DNA from: Myroides odoratimimus
GTDB lineage: Bacteria > Bacteroidota > Bacteroidia > Flavobacteriales > Flavobacteriaceae
Reading direction: 5' to 3'
Length of the DNA: 64,000 nt
Assembly (NCBI RefSeq): GCF_030326305.1
Contig: NZ_JACAKB010000007.1
Coordinates: 1-64,000, forward strand
The notes beneath the pieces are model-generated. The model was not told the DNA's origin. It worked only from the letters and a program-made list of their open reading frames with translations, and did not search any database. Both the position numbers and the translations under genes were made by a program. Of the stretch, positions 43,574-52,836 are shown one piece after another. Every line of letters begins with the position of its first letter. Within the stretch, counting starts at the first letter, position 1.

Positions 43574-44434
43574 ATGAAACTATACGCTATAGAAAGTGGC
43601 AACTTTAAACTAGACGGTGGTGCTATGTTTGGCGTTGTTCCTAAAGTGATTTGGAACAAAACCAACCCTGCGGATGCTAATAACCTCATCGACTTAGGGG
43701 CTAGACTACTCCTTATCGAAGAGGGCAACAGACTGATCCTTATCGATACAGGTATGGGAAATAAACAATCTGATAAATTCTTTGGATATTATAATCTATG
43801 GGGTGACCATAGCATAGACAAGTCTCTAGCTAAGCATGGCTTTCACAGAGATGATATCACAGATGTATTTTTGACACACTTACACTTCGACCACGTAGGA
43901 GGTGCTGTAAACTGGAATAGTGATAGAACAGGATATGTAAACGCGTTTAAAAACGCGAAGTACTGGACGAATGAGAATCACTGGCAATGGGCAACTAAAC
44001 CGAATGCTAGAGAGAAGGCTTCTTTCTTATCAGAAAATATACTTCCTATACAGGAGAGCGGTGCACTTCACTTTATCCCAAAGGCTGAAGGAAACATACT
44101 GCACAACTCAGAATTAGGCTTTGATATCTTCTTCGCAGATGGACATACTGAGAAGCAAATGATCCCTATACTGAACTATAAAGGAAAAAAGATAGCTTAT
44201 GTAGCCGATCTACTGCCTACAGTAGGACACATCCCTCTTCCTTATGTAATGGGATACGATACAAGGCCTCTGCTAACACTAGACGAAAAAGAGAAATTCT
44301 TAAAGATGGCAGCTGATGACAACTGGTATTTGTTCTTAGAACACGATGCTCATAATGAAATCATCACTGTACAACATACCGAAAAAGGAGTGAGACTAAA
44401 TGAGAATTTAAAAGCTAATGAAATCTTAATTTAG
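43574..44434 (+). CDS. MBL-fold metallo-hydrolase
   Basis: The 286-residue protein has the zinc motif THLHFDHVGGA near 96-106, with further ligands likely in FFADGHTEKQ, VADLLPTVGH and LEHDAHNE. The overall layout resembles lactonase-type (AttM/AiiB-like) and other small MBL hydrolases; the substrate cannot be predicted. No signal peptide. A peptidase gene follows 76 bases later, probably separate. Confidence 0.85.
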   Translation: MKLYAIESGNFKLDGGAMFGVVPKVIWNKTNPADANNLIDLGARLLLIEEGNRLILIDTGMGNKQSDKFFGYYNLWGDHSIDKSLAKHGFHRDDITDVFLTHLHFDHVGGAVNWNSDRTGYVNAFKNAKYWTNENHWQWATKPNAREKASFLSENILPIQESGALHFIPKAEGNILHNSELGFDIFFADGHTEKQMIPILNYKGKKIAYVADLLPTVGHIPLPYVMGYDTRPLLTLDEKEKFLKMAADDNWYLFLEHDAHNEIITVQHTEKGVRLNENLKANEILI

Positions 44435-44510
44435 TGTTAAGTACACTTTCAAGATGTAACTTATTTATATTTTTAGCACGAATAACATTGATAATTTAAA
44501 TTTAACTATA

Positions 44511-46124
44511 ATGCGATTGATTAAACCTTTATACCTATCAGCTGCTTTAGCATTAGCCCTAACTAGCTGTGGTACAACAAGTACGATTACTAATACACCA
44601 ATCTCGGGTGTAGATAATCTACCGAAGAGAACAACAAAACTTACAGAAGAACAATTACGCAGATGGAGTCATTTAGACATCATCAATGACACTGTTCCTG
44701 GAATGTCTGTAGACAGAGCGTATGAAGAAATTCTTAAAGGAAAGAAATTACCTAAGAAAGTAATTGTAGGAGTTGTAGATTCAGGTATTGAGATTGATCA
44801 TGATGATTTAAAGACTCAAGTTTGGACAAACCCTAATGAAATAGCGGGTAATGGTATCGATGATGATAATAATGGATACATCGATGATATCCACGGATGG
44901 AACTTCTTAGGACAGTCTGTACACGAAAACATGGAATTAGTACGTGTGATCCGTAGAGGAGATGATGGTTCTGAGCAGTATAAAAGAGCTGTGAAGGAAT
45001 ACGACGAAGAGATAAAAAGCAACCAAGAGAGCAAACTACGCGTAGACATGTTATTGCGTGCGAATGAGCGTATCGCAAAATACCTAGATAAGAAGGACTA
45101 CACAATGGATGACTTAAACAGTATTCCATTAGACGCAAATGAAGAGATTCTTCACTCTAAGAATGTTATGTATAATATCTTAGCAGGTGGAAGAGAGTTA
45201 TCTTGGTTAGAAGCTTACAAAAACAGTGTAGAAAGTAAAGCGAAACACCACTTAAACTTAGAGTTCGACGGTAGAAAGATAGTAGGTGATGATCATACAG
45301 ATATCAATGATAGAATCTATGGTGATAACAACGTGATCGGACCTGTAAGAGAAGAGGCTAAACACGGTACTCACGTAGCTGGTATTATCGCTCAGACTCG
45401 TGGTAATAACTTAGGTGGAGACGGTGTAGCATCTGAGGTAGCAGAGATCATGGCTGTAAGAGCTGTACCTGATGGAGATGAGTATGATAAGGATATCGCA
45501 TTAGGGATCAGATATGCTGTAGATAACGGTGCTAAAGTAATCAACGGAAGCTTCGGTAAATACTATGAAGAAAACAGTCAGTGGGTACGTGACGCTATTA
45601 AATATGCAGAAGAGAAAGATGTACTTATCGTAGTAGCTGCAGGTAATGATGCTATGGACTTAAACATCCCTGGAGGTGTAGAGCGCTATCCTAATGATAA
45701 TGTAAAGATGGGACCAGAGATCTCTAACAACTTCTTAGTAGTAGGAGCTCTTAACCCAGAGTTTGGTAAAAATATGGTGGCTCGTTTCTCTAACTATGGA
45801 GATTATGACGTAGATGTATTCGCTCCTGGAGTGAAGATCTATGCTACTGTACCAACGAATACTTATGAGTACTTACAAGGTACTTCTATGGCTTCTCCTA
45901 ACGTAGCAGGTGTTGCAGCATTAGTGAGAGCTTATTACCCAGAGTTTACAGCTGGAGAAGTGAAGAAAATCATCATGGACTCAGGTGTAGCAGTAAACTT
46001 CGACGTAGTAGTAGGTGAGAAAAAAGAAATCAGAAATTTCCAATCTATCTCTACTTCTGGTAAGTTTGTAAATGCTTACAATGCATTACTATTAGCTGAG
46101 AAATTGTCAAAAGCTAAAAAATAA
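44511..46124 (+). CDS. Subtilisin-like (S8) serine protease lipoprotein
   Basis: The 537-residue protein has a lipoprotein signal peptide with lipobox TSC (Cys20). The catalytic triad is Asp90 in VVDSGIEIDHDD, His in AKHGTHVAGII near 283-293 and Ser in LQGTSMASPNVAG near 462-474. The 190-residue insert between Asp and His, rich in charged residues, is characteristic of a Bacteroidota S8 subgroup. It is likely anchored in the outer membrane and acts on peptides or proteins in the periplasm or outside. Confidence 0.92.
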   Translation: MRLIKPLYLSAALALALTSCGTTSTITNTPISGVDNLPKRTTKLTEEQLRRWSHLDIINDTVPGMSVDRAYEEILKGKKLPKKVIVGVVDSGIEIDHDDLKTQVWTNPNEIAGNGIDDDNNGYIDDIHGWNFLGQSVHENMELVRVIRRGDDGSEQYKRAVKEYDEEIKSNQESKLRVDMLLRANERIAKYLDKKDYTMDDLNSIPLDANEEILHSKNVMYNILAGGRELSWLEAYKNSVESKAKHHLNLEFDGRKIVGDDHTDINDRIYGDNNVIGPVREEAKHGTHVAGIIAQTRGNNLGGDGVASEVAEIMAVRAVPDGDEYDKDIALGIRYAVDNGAKVINGSFGKYYEENSQWVRDAIKYAEEKDVLIVVAAGNDAMDLNIPGGVERYPNDNVKMGPEISNNFLVVGALNPEFGKNMVARFSNYGDYDVDVFAPGVKIYATVPTNTYEYLQGTSMASPNVAGVAALVRAYYPEFTAGEVKKIIMDSGVAVNFDVVVGEKKEIRNFQSISTSGKFVNAYNALLLAEKLSKAKK

Positions 46125-46151
46125 AACTTGTAACTAAGTAACCCTTAATAT

Positions 46152-46190
46152 AAAAAGCTCCACATTTATGCATAATATATGTGGAGTTTT
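46152..46190 (+). terminator. Terminator after the S8 protease gene
   Basis: Arms CTCCACAT (46158-46165) and ATGTGGAG (46179-46186) with a short T-run, loop of 13 bases. Confidence 0.6.
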
Positions 46191-46205
46191 GATTTCAAAC
46201 ACATT

Positions 46206-48101
46206 ATGAAAAAAATATTACTAACTCTAGCTATTTGCTCTATTGCCTTAATAGATGTAATCGCTCAAAACAACCCTAATCCAGGTTATTGGCAACAACA
46301 TGTTGACTATAAAATGGACGTGAAGATGGACGTGAAAAAGTACCAATATACAGGTACTCAAAAGTTAACTTATACGAACAATTCACCTGATACTTTAAAG
46401 GCAGTATACTTCCACCTTTACTACAACGCATTCCAACCAAATAGTGATATGGATGCGCTACTATCAAATATCGCTGATCCTGACTCTCGTATGGTAGATA
46501 CTAAAACAGTGAGAGGTAGAAAAGTATTTGAAAGTAGAATCACAAAGCTAAAAGACAATGAAATAGGATACTTAAAGGTATCTAAAATGATGCAAGATGG
46601 TGAGGCTTTAGAGACGAAAGAAGTAGGTACTGTACTAGAGGTAACTCTAAAAAAACCTATCGCTCCTAAGTCATCTACTGTATTCACAATGAATTTCGAT
46701 GGACAAGCTCCTGTGATGATCCGTAGAGCTGGTAGAAACTCTAAAGAGGGTGTAGCACTGTCTATGTCTCAATGGTTCCCTAAGATCGCTGAATACGACT
46801 TCGAAGGATGGCATGCTGAGCAGTATCTAGGTAGAGAGTTCCACAGTGTATGGGGTGACTTCGACGTAAAAATTACATTAGATAAAAACTATATCTTAGG
46901 TGGTACAGGTAATATCGTAAATAATAATGAGGTGGGATATGGATACCAAGATGCTGGTATCGATGATAACTCTATCAAGAAAGGTAAAGAGCTTACATGG
47001 CACTTTAAGGCTGAGAATGTACTAGACTTTACATGGGCAGCAGACCCTAACTTCATACACGATACGTATGATGGACCTGATGGAGTGAAACTTCACTTCT
47101 TATATAAAAACAATCCTGCTATTATAGATAACTGGAAAAAACTACAGCCTGTAACAGCAGAGTTAATGAAATTCTTCAATGAGAATGTAGGTCCTTACCC
47201 TTATAACCAATACTCTGTAATACAAGGTGGTGATGGAGGTATGGAATACTCTATGTGTACCTTAATCACAGGAGAGAGATCATTCCCTAGCTTAGCAGGT
47301 GTGACTGCTCATGAGTTAGCACACAGTTGGTTCCAACATGCATTAGCTACTAATGAGACAAAACACGAATGGATGGATGAAGGGTTTACTTCATTTATCT
47401 CTGACCTAGCGATGCTAAAGATCTTACCTAAAGACCAACAAGAAGATGTGAATCCGTTCGGATCTACTTATAAGAGCTACTACAGCTTAGTGTCTAAGGG
47501 GATGCAAGAGCCATTAAGTACACATGCAGATCATTATCTTACGAATAGAGCATATTCTACATCTGCATACAGCAGAGGGTCTATCTTCTTAACTCAATTA
47601 GCTTACTTAATCGGGTGGGATAATATGATGACTACACTGAGAACGTACTATAATGAATACAAGTTCACTCACCCTACTCCTAATGACTTCAAGCGTGTAG
47701 CAGAGAAAGTATCTGGTGCTGTATTAGACCAATATTTAATCGACTGGACACAGACGAACAACACGATAGACTACTCTATCCTATTCGTAGAAGAGGTACA
47801 GAAAAACCAAACTTTAGTTACTTTAGGAAGAATGGGAAGAATGGGGATGCCACTAGATATCTTAGTAGAATACGAAGATGGTTCTATAGAGACGTTCTAT
47901 ATCCCTTATACTTCAATGCACTGGATAAAACCTAACCAATTTGTACAATACGAAAGAACAGTATTAGATGGATGGGGATGGGCTCAACCAGAGTATAAAT
48001 TCACAATCAACAAGCCAAAAGGTACTATTAAGAAAATAGTGATCGACCCAAGCCAGTTTATGGCTGATGTAAATCAAGAAAATAGTATCTATACAAAATA
48101 G
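46206..48101 (+). CDS. M1-family metallopeptidase, secreted
   Basis: From the ATG at 46206 the protein has 631 residues and begins MKKILLTLAICSIALIDVIA, a signal peptide; a longer frame at 46179 lies over the preceding terminator. The aminopeptidase motifs are GGDGGMEYSM near 337-346 (the GxMEN position) and HELAHSWFQH near 364-373, with the downstream zinc Glu in WMDEGFTSF. It probably trims peptides in the periplasm or at the surface, alongside the S8 protease encoded before it. Confidence 0.93.
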   Translation: MKKILLTLAICSIALIDVIAQNNPNPGYWQQHVDYKMDVKMDVKKYQYTGTQKLTYTNNSPDTLKAVYFHLYYNAFQPNSDMDALLSNIADPDSRMVDTKTVRGRKVFESRITKLKDNEIGYLKVSKMMQDGEALETKEVGTVLEVTLKKPIAPKSSTVFTMNFDGQAPVMIRRAGRNSKEGVALSMSQWFPKIAEYDFEGWHAEQYLGREFHSVWGDFDVKITLDKNYILGGTGNIVNNNEVGYGYQDAGIDDNSIKKGKELTWHFKAENVLDFTWAADPNFIHDTYDGPDGVKLHFLYKNNPAIIDNWKKLQPVTAELMKFFNENVGPYPYNQYSVIQGGDGGMEYSMCTLITGERSFPSLAGVTAHELAHSWFQHALATNETKHEWMDEGFTSFISDLAMLKILPKDQQEDVNPFGSTYKSYYSLVSKGMQEPLSTHADHYLTNRAYSTSAYSRGSIFLTQLAYLIGWDNMMTTLRTYYNEYKFTHPTPNDFKRVAEKVSGAVLDQYLIDWTQTNNTIDYSILFVEEVQKNQTLVTLGRMGRMGMPLDILVEYEDGSIETFYIPYTSMHWIKPNQFVQYERTVLDGWGWAQPEYKFTINKPKGTIKKIVIDPSQFMADVNQENSIYTK

Positions 48102-48128
48102 AAATAGGCCGCAGTAGCGGCCTATTTT
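48102..48128 (+). terminator. Terminator of the M1 peptidase gene
   Basis: Arms AAATAGGCCGC (48102-48112) and GCGGCCTATTT (48117-48127), loop AGTA, directly after the stop codon. Confidence 0.85.
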
Positions 48129-48155
48129 ATTTATAAATATTTCATATTCCTTTGC

Positions 48156-48163
48156 TACCTTTG
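48156..48163 (+). promoter_or_regulatory. Promoter -7 box of rnpA
   Basis: TACCTTTG, full match to TAnnTTTG, only eight bases before the rnpA ATG, so the leader is very short. Confidence 0.55.
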
Positions 48164-48171
48164 CAATCTAT

Positions 48172-48573
48172 ATGGAACAAAAAAAATACAATTATCCTAA
48201 AAAGGAAAAACTAAAAAGCAAAACTGTAATCGAAGAGTTATTTACAACAGGTAAAACTGTGAGTAAATACCCTTTGAGAATGGTATATGTGCAGATAGCT
48301 AATCAAGAAGACCTCCCTCTAAAAGTAGGGGTGTCTGTATCTAAACGCCATTTTAAAAAGGCGGTAGATAGAAACTATTTTAAAAGATTATTACGTGAAG
48401 CATATAGGCTAAATAAACACTTACTTCTAGAAAATATAGATAAGCCTTATGCTATGATGCTATTCTATCAATCTAAAGATAGATTAACATTCAAAGATGT
48501 AAACGAGAAGATGATTAAGCTTTTCGAAAAATTCATAGACGCTACAACAGAAAAAAAAGAAGATACTCCTTAA
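48172..48573 (+). CDS. rnpA: Ribonuclease P protein component
   Basis: Protein subunit that helps RNase P RNA process tRNA 5' ends. The 133 residues contain VGVSVSKRHFKKAVDRNYF and KRLLREAYRLNK, the RNR-type helix of the family. The charged C-terminal tail is an extension seen in some Bacteroidota. The gene is not next to rpmH, unlike in many bacteria. Confidence 0.92.
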   Translation: MEQKKYNYPKKEKLKSKTVIEELFTTGKTVSKYPLRMVYVQIANQEDLPLKVGVSVSKRHFKKAVDRNYFKRLLREAYRLNKHLLLENIDKPYAMMLFYQSKDRLTFKDVNEKMIKLFEKFIDATTEKKEDTP

Positions 48574-48824
48574 TAATTTATCTTTTTTACCCCTTATATT
48601 TGCACTATATCAAAAATACATTTAACTTAATAGTTTTCTGATTATTAATCATTAAATACTAATAAATAAATATCTTTTCATTATCTAAAAGTATTATTTA
48701 TTCTTGATTGAGTTGATCATTTTTACAATACATAGCATCTAATGCTACTTACGTGTAAGAGTTCAGAAAAGCATTGTTATAAATATTCCTGAGATTATTC
48801 AGGATTTAAAATAGTGATAGCTCT

Positions 48825-49694
48825 ATGCAAAATTTAGAAAAAGGAAATTGTTTAATTAAAACCGATAGTGATGTAAAACACATCTCTACACCTAACAAAA
48901 GCACTCTAGACCTTAATACTACACACAAAGGTCTTGAAGTAGCTAATAACAGATTGCGCCACATTCCTTTACAAGGTCAGTCTAACTTCAGAGACCTAGG
49001 CGGATATCAAACACAGGACAATAAAACGGTTAGATGGGGATGCTTATTCCGCTCAGGACAATTGAGTAACTTAACTAACTTAGACCTAGACTACCTTAGC
49101 TCACTTCCATTGACTACAATAGTAGACTTTAGAAGTAAAGAAGAAAGTGAAGAGCAGAAAACACTCTTACCTAAAACGGTAGTTAATGAAGTACTTCTGC
49201 CCATCACACCTGGTAATCTTAGTAAGAATCAGGTAATGCAGATCGTGCAAGAAGGTGATGTAGACCTAGCGACTAAGTTTTTAGTGGATATCAATGAACA
49301 ACTAGTACTCGACAATCAAAGTCAATACAAAGCTTTCTTTAGAGAGGTAGAGTGTTCAGAGGCTCCATTAATGTTTAACTGTACGGCGGGTAAAGATAGA
49401 ACAGGCTTAGCTGCTGCTCTACTCCTATCTGCTCTAGGCGTGAATCAGCATACAGTGATAGAAGATTATCTATTGACTAATCAATATGTCAATCTCAATA
49501 TACAAAAGATACAACAACAATTTAATCTAGAAATACAACAAGCAGAAACACTTCTAACCCTATTCACAGTACAAGAACAATTCTTAGATAAGGCATTGAA
49601 TACTATAGAAAAATATTATACTTCTGTAGAACAGTACTTGACAGAAATATTAGAAGTGGATATCGCTTTGTTAAAAGCAAAATATCTTTACTAA
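48825..49694 (+). CDS. Tyrosine-protein phosphatase (Y_phosphatase3 family)
   Basis: The 289-residue protein has NFRDLGGYQT near 54-63 and the active-site loop FNCTAGKDRTGLAAALLL near 185-202 (C-x5-R with Cys187). It belongs to the bacterial dual-specificity/tyrosine phosphatases that also act on phosphoinositides in some pathogens. No signal peptide was seen, so a cytoplasmic location is assumed. A small hairpin (TCCTGA and TCAGGA) lies about 30 bases upstream in a long leader. Confidence 0.87.
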   Translation: MQNLEKGNCLIKTDSDVKHISTPNKSTLDLNTTHKGLEVANNRLRHIPLQGQSNFRDLGGYQTQDNKTVRWGCLFRSGQLSNLTNLDLDYLSSLPLTTIVDFRSKEESEEQKTLLPKTVVNEVLLPITPGNLSKNQVMQIVQEGDVDLATKFLVDINEQLVLDNQSQYKAFFREVECSEAPLMFNCTAGKDRTGLAAALLLSALGVNQHTVIEDYLLTNQYVNLNIQKIQQQFNLEIQQAETLLTLFTVQEQFLDKALNTIEKYYTSVEQYLTEILEVDIALLKAKYLY

Positions 49695-49792
49695 ACTAAG
49701 ACTAGCCATGGAGTGGTATTTATTCCTATTCTGACTATTAGCTTATTAGTAACCATATCGTTACAAATTACAAGTTTAAATCCGACACTTTT

Positions 49793-51775
49793 ATGCAAGC
49801 ACAGTCATCACATGGCCACAGTTCTCAATTGAATAAAATAACCTTAGGGACACTACTAGTGACCTTAGGTATTATCTATGGAGACATTGGTACATCCCCA
49901 CTTTATGTAATGAAGGCCATCATAGGAAAAGAGGTTATCCGAGAGGATATTATCTTAGGAGCTATTTCATGCGTTTTTTGGACTTTAACCTTACAGACGA
50001 CCATTAAATATGTTTTTCTAACTCTAAAAGCAGATAATAATGGTGAAGGAGGTATATTCTCACTCTATACTTTAGTTAAGAGGTTGAAGAAACGTTGGTT
50101 AATCATTCCTGCTATTATTGGAGGTAGCGCATTATTAGCCGATGGTATCATCACCCCTCCTATTTCTATATCCTCTGCTATAGAAGGACTTAGAATATAT
50201 GAACCTAAACTACAGACTATTCCGATAGTCATAGGAATTATCTTTATTCTCTTTGTCATCCAACAATTTGGTACCAAAGCTATTGGTAAATTCTTTGGCC
50301 CTATGATGACCTTGTGGTTTTTAATGATAGGAATGATTGGTCTATTTCACTTAGTGGATAACCTTACAGTACTTAAGGCTTTAAATCCTTACTATGCAGT
50401 TCATTTACTTTCTATACACTCAGAAGGGTATTTTGTACTGGGGTTTGTCTTTCTATGTACTACAGGAGCAGAAGCACTGTATAGTGATCTAGGACATTGT
50501 GGGATAAAGAATATACGCATCACTTGGGCATTTGTAAAAGCGATGCTAGTATTGTGTTATTTTGGACAAGGAGCTTATTTAATCAACTTTTCTAACCAGA
50601 CACTACTAGAACTATCAACAGACAATCAAAACCCTGCTAATCCCTTCTTTTTAGTTATGCCAGAATGGTTCCTACCTTTTGGTATCGCTATTGCTACATT
50701 AGCGGCAGTAATTGCATCACAAGCCTTAATAAGTGGATCATTTACACTCATCAATGAAGCGATAAGACTTAACTTATGGCCAAAAGTAAAAGTAAAGTTC
50801 CCGACCAATGTGAAAGGTCAACTATATATACCTTCTATCAACTGGTTACTATTCTTAGGCTGTGTATTCGTAGTTCTACACTTTGAAGAGTCAGGAAATA
50901 TGGAGGCTGCGTATGGACTAGCGATTACGTTGTGTATGATCATGACTACGATCTTACTAGGCTACTATATGTACTTAAAACGTGTGCATATCATTGTGAT
51001 TGTCTTAGTTGAACTAATATACCTGAGCTTAGAAGTTTCATTCTTTATTGCTAACGTTCAGAAGTTTACTCACGGTGGTTATGTTACGGTTATCATAGCA
51101 TCTTTACTAGCTGGTACGATGATTATAAATTACCTAGCTAAAAAGATAAGAAAGAACTACACAGAGTTTGTCAATATAGAACAATACAAAGACATCCTAC
51201 TAGATATCAGTGGAGATACAAGCATTCCTAAATTTGCTTCTAATTTAATCTATTTAACCAACTCCAATACATGTTCTAAAATAGAGTATAAAGTGCTCTA
51301 CTCTATCACACAACGAAGACCTAAAAGAGCAGATAACTATTGGTTTATACATGTAAATGTGAGTGATCAACCTTATAACTTAGAATATAAAATTCAGAAG
51401 ATGGGTGCTGATAATATTATCCGTGTTGACTTTTATCTAGGTTTTAGAAATGATCAAAAAATCAGTGTATTAATGAAACAAGTACTCAAAGAACTGACTG
51501 AAACAGGTGAAGTAGATGTTATTAGTAAATACACCTCTCTACAGAAAAATAATATCTATACAGACTTTGAGTATGTATTGATAGAAAAAGAATTGTCTTA
51601 TGACAATGAGTTACCAGCTCATGAAACAATTATTTTGAAATTATACGAATGGCTTAAAAAACTAGCCCTGTCAGAAGAAAAGGCCTTTGGTCTAGACAGT
51701 AGTGCTGTAACCGTTGAGCGATTTCCAATGGTGATTAATCCAATAGACGAATTACCTTTACATAGAAGGTATTAA
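49793..51775 (+). CDS. kup: KUP-family potassium uptake protein
   Basis: The 660-residue inner-membrane K+/H+ symporter starts with LGTLLVTLGIIYGDIGTSPLYVM-type sequence; the family motif GDIGTSPLYV is near 30-39. About twelve hydrophobic spans cover residues 20-440, and a hydrophilic C-terminal cytoplasmic domain follows from about 450. The length is typical. It takes up potassium at low pH or low K+. Monocistronic with its own terminator. Confidence 0.96.
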   Translation: MQAQSSHGHSSQLNKITLGTLLVTLGIIYGDIGTSPLYVMKAIIGKEVIREDIILGAISCVFWTLTLQTTIKYVFLTLKADNNGEGGIFSLYTLVKRLKKRWLIIPAIIGGSALLADGIITPPISISSAIEGLRIYEPKLQTIPIVIGIIFILFVIQQFGTKAIGKFFGPMMTLWFLMIGMIGLFHLVDNLTVLKALNPYYAVHLLSIHSEGYFVLGFVFLCTTGAEALYSDLGHCGIKNIRITWAFVKAMLVLCYFGQGAYLINFSNQTLLELSTDNQNPANPFFLVMPEWFLPFGIAIATLAAVIASQALISGSFTLINEAIRLNLWPKVKVKFPTNVKGQLYIPSINWLLFLGCVFVVLHFEESGNMEAAYGLAITLCMIMTTILLGYYMYLKRVHIIVIVLVELIYLSLEVSFFIANVQKFTHGGYVTVIIASLLAGTMIINYLAKKIRKNYTEFVNIEQYKDILLDISGDTSIPKFASNLIYLTNSNTCSKIEYKVLYSITQRRPKRADNYWFIHVNVSDQPYNLEYKIQKMGADNIIRVDFYLGFRNDQKISVLMKQVLKELTETGEVDVISKYTSLQKNNIYTDFEYVLIEKELSYDNELPAHETIILKLYEWLKKLALSEEKAFGLDSSAVTVERFPMVINPIDELPLHRRY

Positions 51776-51780
51776 TACAT

Positions 51781-51811
51781 AAAAAGGCGTTCAGTAGTGA
51801 ACGCCTTTTTA
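51781..51811. terminator. Terminator between kup and the DUF4837 gene
   Basis: Arms AAAAAGGCGTTCA (51781-51793) and TGAACGCCTTTTT (51798-51810), loop GTAG, between convergent genes. Confidence 0.88.
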
Positions 51812-51817
51812 ATTTAT

Positions 51818-52813
51818 TTAATTTGTTTCACTCTCATTAAATTTTAAAGAGTTAACAATTGATTCTACTTCCATTAAGATACCTCTCTTTCCCATTGCAG
51901 GATTATATACTAACCCTTCTATAAACAAGTATCTATTAGCTGATACATCTCTAAATACATAACTCATATAAGGACCACTCATAAAGCTATTATGCATATC
52001 CCACTCTCCAGTGAACTCATAGACCTTTCGTCCTTGTCTTATAAACTCTCTATTATTAGGAATAAATCCTTCGTTGAGTCTTAGATAAGAATTATCTTCT
52101 ATAGAGTGTATATACTTCCCATTTACCGAATCTTTTACAGATAATAAGTTACTTAGAATAGTTCCCTCTGTATTCTCAATTCTATCTATCGGTACATCAT
52201 AAATCAGAATATTACTATTACCTGAAGCAATATTCTTTTTAAACCATACAAAGTGATAATTACTTCCAACCAGCTTATAGGTAGTTGGCAAATTTAAACT
52301 TACTTGAAACTTATCTTGAAAATAGTCAATATCAACAATTTTTCCTTCAAGAATTCGCTTTGCAACGACATCAAACTCAGAACGCAAGATAGAATTTACG
52401 ATAGAGTCCGCATTCTTCTTAAACTCACTTATTAACCCCTTCCTAGAATCTCCACTCACCGTAAAGTACATCTGCCCTGCAATATGTTTATCCTTCTCGA
52501 ATAAAAAGCTATTGTTATTATAATTATCCGAAAAAACTATAATATTTCGTCTGTTCTTTGTACGTGAAGAAAATAGATTAGGTGAAATCTGCTCCAAAGA
52601 AAAAGTAGACTCTGGCGGTGTAATACCTTCTATAGGTACAGCTAACTGTTCTCTTATACTATCTCCTACACTACCGTACCACAATCTATCGTTAATGACA
52701 ATAAGTATTTGATGAGGTACATCCATAGGATCATCTGATCTATTCTTAGCAGACCTATCTCTACACCCAACTAGGGCAAATAATACTAACAATAAACAAC
52801 CTACATACCTCAC
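51818..52813 (-). CDS. DUF4837 lipoprotein
   Basis: The 331-residue lipoprotein has lipobox LVGC (Cys17). The typical DUF4837 sequence is seen in ILIVINDRLWYGSVGDSIRE near 36-55, RRNIIVFSDN and YKLVGSNYHFVWFKKN, with a conserved GEWDMHNSFMSGPYM region near 271-285. Function unknown; family members are widespread lipoproteins in Bacteroidota. It lies 23 bases after the transglycosylase gene in the same direction, so both may be one transcript acting at the envelope. Confidence 0.85.
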   Translation of the reverse strand: MRYVGCLLLVLFALVGCRDRSAKNRSDDPMDVPHQILIVINDRLWYGSVGDSIREQLAVPIEGITPPESTFSLEQISPNLFSSRTKNRRNIIVFSDNYNNNSFLFEKDKHIAGQMYFTVSGDSRKGLISEFKKNADSIVNSILRSEFDVVAKRILEGKIVDIDYFQDKFQVSLNLPTTYKLVGSNYHFVWFKKNIASGNSNILIYDVPIDRIENTEGTILSNLLSVKDSVNGKYIHSIEDNSYLRLNEGFIPNNREFIRQGRKVYEFTGEWDMHNSFMSGPYMSYVFRDVSANRYLFIEGLVYNPAMGKRGILMEVESIVNSLKFNESETN

Positions 52814-52836
52814 ACTATACTCTCCTATTTTCTACT